Shown here piece by piece: positions 43,837 through 50,860 of a stretch of DNA of 64,000 bases; the stretch's first letter is position 1; each line of letters starts with the position of its first letter. Where the stretch lies: the NCBI GenBank assembly GCA_013791905.1, contig VMSX01000020.1, positions 1 through 64,000 on the forward strand. The letters run 5' to 3'. Below the pieces are notes generated by a model, which worked only from the letters and a program-made list of their open reading frames with translations, searched no databases and was not told where the DNA came from. The translations under genes were made by a program, and so were the position numbers. The stretch comes from Rhodocyclaceae bacterium. Lineage in GTDB: Bacteria; Pseudomonadota; Gammaproteobacteria; Burkholderiales; Rhodocyclaceae.

Positions 43837-43912
43837 GGTGGTACCTCCAAAGAGAAAATTGCAGGCGCACCACGCCCCGTGCGGGGAACGTGGTCCCCGC
43901 ATGGGTGGAAAA
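43837..43912 (-). promoter_or_regulatory. Structured 5' leader 7 (protein E gene)
   Basis: CCCATGCGGGGACCACGTTCCCC-type hairpin (GCGGGGACC with CCCCGCACGGGGC arms), then GTGCGCCT opposing TGGAGGTAC over the Shine-Dalgarno and ATG. Pairing near the ribosome site is weaker than in the other copies. Confidence 0.55.
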
Positions 43913-43919
43913 AACTGTC

Positions 43920-45599
43920 TTACGCGATGGTGAAGCGCATCGACCGCGGCACCTTGCCCTCGTAGGGGAATGGCGCCACGTTCAACAGCGCCTTGACGAT
44001 GTCGTCCTTCTTGCCGCTCATGGCCTTGGCAAATGCCCCGCCCATGGCGACCTTCAAACCAATCTCATCGCACATCGCCTCGATTTCGCTCTTGGTGAGC
44101 AGCTTGAGAAACTCTTCGCAGAGCTTCCAGTGCCGCCCGAGATCGATGTCGAGATAAGTGAGGATCTGGACCAGGGTCTTCTCCTCGATGCCGTCCGCTG
44201 CCGATGCCGCCAGCCCTAGAAACAGCTTTTCCCGAACGGCTTCATCCGACTGCGCCACCAGGCGTGCCGCCTCATCCGCCTTGAACACAAAGCTGGTGAA
44301 GTCCTGCTTGGTGATCGCGGCGAATGCCTTGCCCAGCTTGGTATCGCTGATATGGCGAGCATTTCCCGATAACGCCAGGGCGATGAGCACCGTGAGATTG
44401 TTGTCACGATTGCCCATCAACTCCCGACGCAGCGCCTTGCGCCAGACTTCCAGCCGATAGTCCTTGACCCGTTGCGAGTCCTGGACCTTGGCATCCGACT
44501 TGGCTTCTGTCTTGCCGGGTGACTTGGCAGTAACGGGGGACTTGCTGGACGCTGCCTTGGCAGTACCTTCCGTCGGCGTTGCCTTGTCCTTTTCTAGCTT
44601 GATGCGTGCTGCCACCTTCTTGGCATTGCAGCTCGCATCGAAGCACAGGTCGGGATAGACATTGCCCAGCTTGCCTGGCACAGCCGAGATCGCGGCACCG
44701 AAGTTCTTGCAGGCGCGGCAGGCTTTTGCCTGTTCGTCGCCTACCCCGGTATCGCCCTCCGCCAGCAGTCGCAGGAGCGTGAAGTTCTCGCCGGGTCGGA
44801 CGATCCGAATGGTCGGATAGTCGTCGGCCAGCGATGCCTTCTTTGCGTCCAACGCCGACTCGGTCTTGCCATCAAAACACGCCCCGTGGGTGCAATGTCC
44901 GGCGGCAATCGCCTCGCCAAAGAGCGCCTGCTGATTCCCCGAGTTATGGGAACACGACGTGCACTCGCCCTTGTCGAAGATGGCGCTGCTCAACGCCCGT
45001 GAGATCTGCTCAAGTTGCCCGCGAAACTGGGCGACCGTCGGCAGACTGGCCTGTGACAGCAACTTCTCCAACACGGCATCCTGCTTGTCGCGGGTGACCG
45101 CAGCCAACAACTCTGCGTGACCCAGCTGGATGCGCCGCTCGGACAAGGCCCGACGGACCCGTTCCGAACAGTTCATCAGCGCCAGGCGCTTGTCGAGCGT
45201 GGTCCGCGACCAGCCCAGACGACGCGAGGCCTCGTCCCGATCCCCCTGACAGCGGCCAAGAATCTTGGCTGCCGCTTCGGCTTCTTCGGTCGGACTCATG
45301 TCGGCCCGCTGGATGTTCTCGATCAGCGCCGCTTCGTCGGCTTCGCCATCGTCCAGGTCGCGCACCAGTGCCGGGATTTCATACTCGTCCCCGAACACCT
45401 TTTTTGCCGCACGCCAGCGACGCTCGCCGGCGACGATCTCGTAACGCCCCGCATCGCGGGGACGAACGAGGATCGCCTGCAGCACGCCCTTGGATTTCAC
45501 GGAATCTTCCAACGCCGTCATTTCCGAGGGATCGAAGTAGCCTCGGGGATTGCGGCCGGGAAGGATGTTCCCGACCTTGATTAATGCTTGCAGTTGCAT
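43920..45599 (-). CDS. PRTRC system ParB-family protein
   Basis: 559 aa. The N-terminal ParB/Spo0J nuclease-like domain contains NPRGYFDPSEM, YEIVAGERRWRAAKK and LIENIQRADMSPTEEA (the ENxxR-like arginine box), followed by an HTH (EASRRLGWSRTTLDKRL). The middle has two cysteine groups (ECTSC...HCTHGAC and CRACKNF...LCFDASC) that may bind zinc. The C-terminal 150 residues are helical. It is the ParB of the PRTRC set; CTP-dependent clamp activity is a family property that would need testing here. Confidence 0.9.
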   Translation of the reverse strand: MQLQALIKVGNILPGRNPRGYFDPSEMTALEDSVKSKGVLQAILVRPRDAGRYEIVAGERRWRAAKKVFGDEYEIPALVRDLDDGEADEAALIENIQRADMSPTEEAEAAAKILGRCQGDRDEASRRLGWSRTTLDKRLALMNCSERVRRALSERRIQLGHAELLAAVTRDKQDAVLEKLLSQASLPTVAQFRGQLEQISRALSSAIFDKGECTSCSHNSGNQQALFGEAIAAGHCTHGACFDGKTESALDAKKASLADDYPTIRIVRPGENFTLLRLLAEGDTGVGDEQAKACRACKNFGAAISAVPGKLGNVYPDLCFDASCNAKKVAARIKLEKDKATPTEGTAKAASSKSPVTAKSPGKTEAKSDAKVQDSQRVKDYRLEVWRKALRRELMGNRDNNLTVLIALALSGNARHISDTKLGKAFAAITKQDFTSFVFKADEAARLVAQSDEAVREKLFLGLAASAADGIEEKTLVQILTYLDIDLGRHWKLCEEFLKLLTKSEIEAMCDEIGLKVAMGGAFAKAMSGKKDDIVKALLNVAPFPYEGKVPRSMRFTIA

Positions 45600-45668
45600 G
45601 ATGCCTCCAATGAAAAATGGCAGGCAGCCGCATCCCCGGACGGGAATGCGACTGTCCCGCCGGGTGAA
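45600..45668 (-). promoter_or_regulatory. Structured 5' leader 8 (parB gene)
   Basis: CCCGGCGGGACAGTC...GGACGGG-like hairpin, then TGCCTGCC-N11-GGAGGCA over the Shine-Dalgarno, then ATG. Confidence 0.6.
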
Positions 45669-45676
45669 ATGAATCG

Positions 45677-46018
45677 TCAGTGTGTGTGTCGCCGCCGGTA
45701 ACGTTCCAGCACCCGATCCCGAATTTCTTCGTCATCGAGGCCAAACAGACGGCAACACGCCCGGTAGGTAAAAGCACCGGACTCCAAACGTGGCGCCCGC
45801 ATCCAATCAAGAATGTCTGCCCGTGTTTTGGCGGACACCCTCAGATCGAACAGGTCGTGCAGCGATTTCTCCAGAAGGAGACCATGCAGCCGCAGGATGT
45901 CATCCTCGGTCCATGGGATCTCGTCATCGGAGTTCGCTTCACGTCCTGCCATGCGAGCCGGATCGGGTCGATGGTCCTGACCGCTTTCCTTGTGCATGGC
46001 CATCTCCGTCATCAGCAT
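45677..46018 (-). CDS. Hypothetical protein, 113 aa
   Basis: Not recognised. EIPWTEDDILRLHGLLLEKS and a C-terminal FTYRACCRLFGLDDEEIRDR look helical and may include an HTH-like part. Possible starts are 46018 and 45997; the latter has GGAG at a good distance. It lies between recT-linked genes and parB. Confidence 0.5.
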   Translation of the reverse strand: MLMTEMAMHKESGQDHRPDPARMAGREANSDDEIPWTEDDILRLHGLLLEKSLHDLFDLRVSAKTRADILDWMRAPRLESGAFTYRACCRLFGLDDEEIRDRVLERYRRRHTH

Positions 46019-46032
46019 GTGAATTGCCTGCG

Positions 46033-46245
46033 CTAGTGACGGTCGCCGGCCTTGATCAGGCGGTAGCTGTCGTACTCCAACTGATAGCCGTTGCCCTGAA
46101 TCACGCTCAGAAGTTCGTTGCGCGCCAGTACCACAGCGGCATCGTCTTCCTTGTTCAGGGTCAGGAAACCGACCTTGTCGAGCACTTGCACCGCCCGCGC
46201 ACAGATCCGGATGGCTCCGAACTCCGTGTCACCGAGCATGGTCAT
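46033..46245 (-). CDS. Hypothetical protein, 70 aa
   Basis: Starts at 46245 with GGGAGG upstream and overlaps the recT stop by ATGA. IRICARAVQVLDKVGFLTLN and ARNELLSVIQGNGYQLEYDS look alpha/beta; not recognised. Coupled to recT, so it may assist recombination. Confidence 0.55.
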   Translation of the reverse strand: MTMLGDTEFGAIRICARAVQVLDKVGFLTLNKEDDAAVVLARNELLSVIQGNGYQLEYDSYRLIKAGDRH

Positions 46246-47339
46246 TTGCCATCCTCCCCGAAAATGTCATTCGCCGAGGAAGACGGATTGGCCAGTGCAG
46301 ACTTACGGCTACGATAGGCGCGCAGCACCTGTTCCAGCTCGGTGCCCTCGAACGAACCTTCGGCCCGGACATAGACTTCATCCAGTTCGTCGGTCGTGGC
46401 CGCCCTGCCGATGATGGCCAAGGTGTCCTGCAGGAGCTTTCCGGAGGCTTGAGGCTCGGCGCCTTTGGGCGACTCCGCCTTTTCAGACTTGCTTCCCTTG
46501 TCACCGGACTCGGTCGTGGGTTGAATGATCTCCCCCGTTTCCTCGTCGATGATTGGCGCCCAGGAGCCATCGATGGCTTCGGTGATTCCGATGTTCTGGT
46601 TTTCGCCACGCTCGGTCACTTCATCGAGCGCCAGCGCCATCGCAAGTTCAGGTGACTTCGGCAACAGGTTGCACAGCCGGCGAATCACGGTCTTCAGGCC
46701 CATCGGGACGAAATGCGTATCCCACGGACTTTCCTTGCCGTACTTCTTGGCCATCTGATAGCCCCGCGAGTTGTCGCGCACCTGTTCGATCTGTTCCTTC
46801 GACAGGGCGTGAAACGTGCGGGTACCATCCTTGAAAACCGCGACAGCGTAGAACCCCACGATCATTCCCCGATCCTCATCTGAGGCTGGGAATCCGTTCT
46901 TCTTCAACGGTTCGTGCATCAGGGTCCGGTTAAGGCCCAGAACGATGTCGAACTTGTCGTTGATGCGAACTTCGTGACCATAGATGTCCTGCACGATGCC
47001 ACTGTTGCGCGCCAGTTTCATGAGCCCCTGATAGCCGGGAATCAACTGGCACTGATTGCCGAACGGCACCAGGTGCGCTTCACCCATCAATCCGACTTCG
47101 AGACCTAGTTGGCTGGACTGAATCACCGCCGCAAAAACACTGCGGGGGTCTGTCTGGGCCAGTTTCGGGTTCATGCGAAACGCGGTCAGGGCAATGCGCA
47201 CCATGCGATCCGGACTCAGGTGCTTGGGCAGTGCGCGGGCTATTTCGCCTTTGAACTGTTCCAACATGGCCGGGAACGGCACCACGTTGGACTGCACACC
47301 TTGGCGGGACTTCTGGATGTTGCGTAGGGTTTGAGACAT
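46242..47339 (-). CDS. recT: RecT-family single-strand annealing protein
   Basis: 365 aa from the ATG at 47339 (MSQTLRNIQKS). DRMVRIALTAFRMNPKLAQT and LMGEAHLVPFGNQCQLIPGY are hallmark RecT segments, as is KKYGKESPWDTHFVPMGLKT. The C-terminal 110 residues are acidic and less conserved. It anneals complementary single strands after 5' resection by a RecE-type exonuclease, whose gene lies upstream at 47435-48268. Confidence 0.93.
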   Translation of the reverse strand: MSQTLRNIQKSRQGVQSNVVPFPAMLEQFKGEIARALPKHLSPDRMVRIALTAFRMNPKLAQTDPRSVFAAVIQSSQLGLEVGLMGEAHLVPFGNQCQLIPGYQGLMKLARNSGIVQDIYGHEVRINDKFDIVLGLNRTLMHEPLKKNGFPASDEDRGMIVGFYAVAVFKDGTRTFHALSKEQIEQVRDNSRGYQMAKKYGKESPWDTHFVPMGLKTVIRRLCNLLPKSPELAMALALDEVTERGENQNIGITEAIDGSWAPIIDEETGEIIQPTTESGDKGSKSEKAESPKGAEPQASGKLLQDTLAIIGRAATTDELDEVYVRAEGSFEGTELEQVLRAYRSRKSALANPSSSANDIFGEDGK

Positions 47340-47412
47340 GGTTTTCTCCAAAGAAAAATGGCGAAGACACCTGTCTCCCTGGACGGGGATGGGTATCCCC
47401 GCCGGGGTTGAT
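47340..47412 (-). promoter_or_regulatory. Structured 5' leader 9 (recT gene)
   Basis: CCCCGGCGGGGATACC...GTCCAGGG-like hairpin, then TGTCTTC opposing GGAGA over the Shine-Dalgarno. This copy has the shorter GGAGAAAAC sequence instead of GGAGGCATC. Confidence 0.55.
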
Positions 47413-47434
47413 GACCTACAAAAGTTGCCGCGGT

Positions 47435-48268
47435 TTAGGCGGCGTCCAGCTCGAAGGCTTCTGTGTTGGCAGCCCAGCGTGGCAGGGAGATCAGTTCAAT
47501 CTCGCCACCCGGTTGGTACGCCGGCCAGTTGCCCGATGCCTGGCACCACTTCAAGAGCTGAAGTGCCGCCCGGTACTTCTTGCGCCCAATCTCGATCACA
47601 TCGGGATCGGCGCGATAAACAGCTACCGCGTGCGGCGCGTCCTTCTCCACAGCGACAAACAGGAACGGAAGTTCCATTCCAGTCACGGCCTTGATCCCGT
47701 CGACGTAGTACGCCGCCTGGATGTCGTAGCCGAAGTTCGCAATGGATTTGGAGAAGCCGCTACTGCTGGCATCGACGCAGGTCTTGAGATCAACGATGGC
47801 TTCACCGTTGAACCAGTCCGGCCGACACTTGCAGTTGAGGCCCGTGTCCGCATCCGTCCAGAACGCCGAGAGCTCGGCGTCACCAACGGACAGAAGTCGT
47901 GCCGCCCCTTGATGGGCAAACACGGCACGCTGCACCAGGGTGAGCGTGGCCATCTCCTCGGAAGTAATCACGATCTTGCCCTGATTGGCTTCCTCGAAGC
48001 GTGCTGCGGCTTCCTTGCCTTCCTTCGTGCGACGGTCGAACTTCTCGGCCACCACGAATTCCTCGGCAAAGCGATCCTGCTCCAGTACATAGGTATGCAC
48101 TGCGGTACCGAATGCCATGGCGGGCGTCGGTTGATGCGGATGATCCAGATACTCGCGCAGGTGGGCCGGGCTTTTGAGCATCTTGACGATACCCGAATGG
48201 CCGATGGCTTTCTCCGCGTGATACTGCGTGGCCGGCATGACGAGCAGGCCGGGATGATTGAGTTTCAT
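47435..48268 (-). CDS. RecE-like PD-(D/E)XK exonuclease (DUF3799)
   Basis: 277 aa. MAFGTAVHTYVLEQDRF, AFWTDADTGLNCKCRPDWF and AIVDLKTCVDAS give the PD-(D/E)XK nuclease core (D...D-x-K). It matches the C-terminal nuclease of RecE/exonuclease VIII. With RecT and SSB it makes a Red-like recombination module, useful for element circularisation, repair or gene capture. Confidence 0.85.
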   Translation of the reverse strand: MKLNHPGLLVMPATQYHAEKAIGHSGIVKMLKSPAHLREYLDHPHQPTPAMAFGTAVHTYVLEQDRFAEEFVVAEKFDRRTKEGKEAAARFEEANQGKIVITSEEMATLTLVQRAVFAHQGAARLLSVGDAELSAFWTDADTGLNCKCRPDWFNGEAIVDLKTCVDASSSGFSKSIANFGYDIQAAYYVDGIKAVTGMELPFLFVAVEKDAPHAVAVYRADPDVIEIGRKKYRAALQLLKWCQASGNWPAYQPGGEIELISLPRWAANTEAFELDAA

Positions 48269-48393
48269 GATGCCTCCAGAGTGAATGCCGGAAGCACCGA
48301 CCCGAACCGGGGCGTTGTCCCCGGCTGGGTTGGAAAATGCTGTTTGTTTCGCGCGGCCAGCTACCGCTTTTCAACCGAACGGATAACCGTCCG
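48269..48393 (-). promoter_or_regulatory. Structured 5' leader 10 with two upstream hairpins (recE-like gene)
   Basis: Transcribed order: P1 CGGACGG-N4-CCGTTCG, P2 GCGG-TAGCTGG-CCGC, AAACAAACAGCATT, CCCAGCCGGGG/CCCCGG hairpin, then TGCTTCC-N13-GGAGGCA over the Shine-Dalgarno. Confidence 0.68.
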
Positions 48394-48467
48394 ATCAAAT
48401 CTGGCTTTCCGCAGGACGCTCGGGGCGAACGCCCTCGGGAAAGCCCCGGAAGCCCGGGGCAATGGGA

Positions 48468-48629
48468 TCATTCGATGGTTCCGGCTTTGCGCGCCATGTC
48501 GAGTGCTTTCAGCAACATGTCACGGGTTTCCATGTCCCGCTTTCCTTCCCTCAGCCGTTGATAGAGATCACAGGCAAAGACCATGGGCAGCGGGTCGAAC
48601 AGTCGAACGAGATAGGGATTGAGTTTCAT
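48468..48629 (-). CDS. Small hypothetical protein, 53 aa
   Basis: Starts at 48629 with CTGGAG seven bases upstream. MKLNPYLVRLFDPLPMVF then a helix (YQRLREGKRDMETRDMLLKA). No family recognised. Preceded by a leader-like segment, which supports a real gene of the same regulon. Confidence 0.5.
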   Translation of the reverse strand: MKLNPYLVRLFDPLPMVFACDLYQRLREGKRDMETRDMLLKALDMARKAGTIE

Positions 48630-48715
48630 GATTTTCTCCAGAGGTTGTTGAGATTCCCTGGCGAAAACCGCATCCAAGATGGAGCGATCCCCGCAGGACA
48701 AAGGGCTCTTCGAGA
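48630..48715 (-). promoter_or_regulatory. Leader-like segment 11
   Basis: Shows the GC-rich part (CTGCGGGGATCGCTCC) and CTGGAGAAAATC before the ATG, but the pairing over the ribosome site is short (CTC with GAG). A degenerate member of the leader family. Confidence 0.4.
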
Positions 48716-48762
48716 AAAGCGCTTTGTGCTGCGGGGAAGACCCCCACAGGCAATACTGCGAA

Positions 48763-48840
48763 CTACAGACCGAGCGCGTGAACGATCGGACGGCTGATGA
48801 TCCAGCCAGAAATGCAGCATGCGAGAAGAACGAGTTCCAT
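48763..48840 (-). CDS. 25-aa single-span membrane peptide
   Basis: Begins at 48840 after AGGAGGCATCTC and ends at a TAG. The sequence MELVLLACCISGWIISRP is hydrophobic enough for one membrane span. Supported only by its leader and ribosome site; function unknown. Confidence 0.4.
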   Translation of the reverse strand: MELVLLACCISGWIISRPIVHALGL

Positions 48841-48907
48841 GAGATGCCTCCTGAAGTAAAAAAGGGGGCACCCCTCCACTAGCGGAGGCGATGCCCCCGC
48901 TGGGGTT
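48841..48907 (-). promoter_or_regulatory. Structured 5' leader 12 (25-aa peptide)
   Basis: CCCCAGCGGGGGC...CCGCTAGTGGAGGGG hairpin region, then TGCCCCC-N13-GGAGGCA over the Shine-Dalgarno, then ATG. Confidence 0.6.
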
Positions 48908-48913
48908 GAAACT

Positions 48914-49186
48914 TCAGGCAATGACTTCGAAGGAAGCCTTTGCCGTGTTGCCGGAATCGTTGCCGATTCCGTTCCGACGCAGATACGCCGGTACGTCGTA
49001 CTGCCGCCAATCCGTTACCGGTTCCTCGGCGGGTACTTCATCTACTTCAGCCTCCACCTCCTCGACCTTGGCCTGGAGGGGAACACGCAGGAATGAACCA
49101 CGAATGGCTTCCAGCGCAAACTGAAGAAACGAAAGGATCAGATGCAGTCCTGCCAGCATGGCCAGGACGAGAATGACGCGCTCCAT
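48914..49186 (-). CDS. Small membrane-anchored protein, 90 aa
   Basis: From the ATG at 49186 behind leader 13. An N-terminal span (VILVLAMLAGLHLILSFLQF) is followed by an acidic region (VEEVEAEVDEVPAEEP) and a C-terminus with YDVPAYLRRNGIGND. Not recognised; probably anchored in the inner membrane with the tail in the cytoplasm. Confidence 0.6.
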   Translation of the reverse strand: MERVILVLAMLAGLHLILSFLQFALEAIRGSFLRVPLQAKVEEVEAEVDEVPAEEPVTDWRQYDVPAYLRRNGIGNDSGNTAKASFEVIA

Positions 49187-49252
49187 GAACAAACCTCCAA
49201 AAGTGATGGAGGCCTGTCCCCCAGGGGAGGAAGACCTCCCGGTTGGGAAACA
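49187..49252 (-). promoter_or_regulatory. Structured 5' leader 13 (90-aa membrane protein)
   Basis: GGGAGGTC...CCCCAGGGG-type GC-rich part, then CCTCCA-N8-TGGAGG, a stem that closes the Shine-Dalgarno, then ATG. No TAGCTGG hairpin. Confidence 0.55.
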
Positions 49253-49265
49253 AGAAACGTGCGAC

Positions 49266-49718
49266 TCAGAACGGCTCGATGTCGGGAACATCCTCGAATG
49301 CCGGTCCCGAAGCGGCTGCAGGCTTGCCTTTACCGTTGCCGGCACGCTTGCCTTTGCCTGCTTCGGGCGCATCGTCATCCGCTGGACGAGTGCCGAGCAT
49401 CTTCATCTCGCTGGCGAGAATCTCGACGACATAGCGATCCTGACCCTCTTTGTCCTGCCACTTGCGGGTCTGGATGCGACCTTCGACGTAGACGGGCGAG
49501 CCCTTCTTCAGGTACTCGCCGACGACCTCCGCCGTGCGACCAAAAAAGACGACACGGTGCCATTCGGTGATTTCCTTCTTTTCACCGGACGACTTGTCCT
49601 TGTACGTCTCCGTCGTTGCGATCCGAATCGTTGCGATCGCTTCGCGGTTCTGCGTGTAACGAACCTCAGGGTCGGCACCCAAGTTGCCGATGAGGGTGAC
49701 TCTGTTTAGTGATGCCAT
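49266..49718 (-). CDS. ssb: Single-stranded DNA-binding protein
   Basis: 150 aa. The OB fold starts [20 protein letters not shown], with [20 protein letters not shown] and [20 protein letters not shown]; the end is the acidic tip VPDIEPF, used to recruit partners. It is first in the recombination operon behind leader 14 and would work with RecT, the RecE-like nuclease and the primase. Confidence 0.95.
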   Translation of the reverse strand: MASLNRVTLIGNLGADPEVRYTQNREAIATIRIATTETYKDKSSGEKKEITEWHRVVFFGRTAEVVGEYLKKGSPVYVEGRIQTRKWQDKEGQDRYVVEILASEMKMLGTRPADDDAPEAGKGKRAGNGKGKPAAASGPAFEDVPDIEPF

Positions 49719-49851
49719 GACTACCTCCTGACAAAAGTTGAAATTGGCAGGAAGGCCGTCATTACCTGACGGGGTATCCCCGCCGGGGTTAGTGAATGCT
49801 GTTTATTTCGGAAGGCCAGCTACCTTCACCTTGTCCGCCATAAGGAGGACA
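49719..49851 (-). promoter_or_regulatory. Structured 5' leader 14 with two upstream hairpins (ssb)
   Basis: Transcribed order: P1 TGTCC-N10-GGACA, P2 GAAGG-TAGCTGG-CCTTC, AAATAAACAGCATT, CCCCGGCGGGG hairpin region, then CTTCCTG opposing CAGGAGG over the Shine-Dalgarno. P2 differs from the other copies at both arms while its loop is unchanged. Confidence 0.68.
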
Positions 49852-49895
49852 TGAGATGGACGCATTCTGGCTGTCGTGAATCGCAGTGGGTGATC

Positions 49896-49922
49896 GAAAT
49901 GCGCCCTTTTTGGGCGCATTTC
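49896..49922. repeat. Dispersed palindrome, copy 5 (perfect)
   Basis: GAAATGCGCCC-ttttt-GGGCGCATTTC, 11-bp arms without mismatch, followed by AAAATCCG. It lies between the divergent ssb operon and the AcaB-family gene. Confidence 0.85.
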
Positions 49923-49983
49923 AAAATCCGTTCCCGCTATGCCCTGATTACTCTCCCGAAGCTATTTCAACCGGGAGAACATC

Positions 49984-50658
49984 ATGGCAACACGTCCGTA
50001 CAAGCTTTCATCGAACATACCAACCGTCAGGTTGAGCAACAGCCGTCCCTTCATCACGCAAAAGGCAGTCCTCAATTCCCTGCATGCGCAACAGATTTTT
50101 GAGCGTGGTTACGATATGTGCGCCAACGGCCTGTTCTCTTTGACCGTGGTGTTGCGATTCATCGGCACGGAAGACCAAGCTCAAGCCGTCGAAAAGATGG
50201 TCGATGACTTGCTGGATTCGACGCTGACCGAGATTCGTCAGGAAATCGAACGCATGCATGAACTCAGCGAAGCCAGCGGATGCGAAACAGGTATTGGCTA
50301 TACCAATGCACGGACGGTTGAGATCCAGATCACCTCACCCCGATCCATTCGCTTCTTGGCCATCATCCGCGAGTTCGATCAGCTAATTGCCGCAATGGAC
50401 ACGCTATGGCTGGCTTGCCTGATAGACGACACTCAATACGCAGTCGAGGCCTATCAGTGGAAACGCAAGATTCTTCGCCTGGCTGGACAAATACGAACTT
50501 TAGCAACGCGTGCAATTCTGGCGGCGCGCAAGAAGGAGAGTGCGGATATCTCTGCAGAGGAGAGTGATGCCGCTGTACTTCGATCTGTCATGAACCCTCA
50601 AACTGGAAAAGCACCCATGGCAACCGTTGCTGCCGATTATTCAACTCCACCAGCGTAA
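49984..50658 (+). CDS. AcaB/TIGR03761-family ICE protein
   Basis: 224 aa from the ATG at 49984 with GGGAGAAC upstream. ATRPYKLSSNIPTVRLSNSR and FERGYDMCANGLFSLTVVLR are typical of the PFL_4669/TIGR03761 family; AcaB of IncC plasmids belongs to it and promotes expression of the master activators. It is transcribed away from ssb, with palindrome copy 5 in front. The next 200 bases (50659-50860) hold no gene. Confidence 0.78.
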   Translation: MATRPYKLSSNIPTVRLSNSRPFITQKAVLNSLHAQQIFERGYDMCANGLFSLTVVLRFIGTEDQAQAVEKMVDDLLDSTLTEIRQEIERMHELSEASGCETGIGYTNARTVEIQITSPRSIRFLAIIREFDQLIAAMDTLWLACLIDDTQYAVEAYQWKRKILRLAGQIRTLATRAILAARKKESADISAEESDAAVLRSVMNPQTGKAPMATVAADYSTPPA

Positions 50659-50860
50659 TGCGCTAGATTTGCCTTTTATGGAAAATCCATAAAGCGTCAG
50701 TTCGGTCTTCGGCTAGGCTGACGGTCGTACTGCCAATAACTTATGGCCATTGTCCGCTAGGTTGCTGACGTTCAAGCTTACCGGCGGGTATCAACCACGC
50801 CGAGAGACAGCCCTTCGATCTCAAGTGGACTAACGAAATCTCAAGAAACCGTCGTTTTCG

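Noticed and set aside
47408-48622. Plus-strand open frame of 404 codons
   Set aside because: Antisense to the RecE-like gene and its leader; no domain and no ribosome site.
34622-49800. Possible CRISPR array from the many repeated short segments
   Set aside because: The repeats are hundreds of bases apart, each tied to a start codon, with no regular spacers and no cas genes.
49851-50102. Plus-strand frame of 83 codons before the AcaB-family gene
   Set aside because: It only reads through palindrome copy 5 and into the next gene in another frame; a good GGAGG upstream belongs to the arm of hairpin P1 of the ssb leader.
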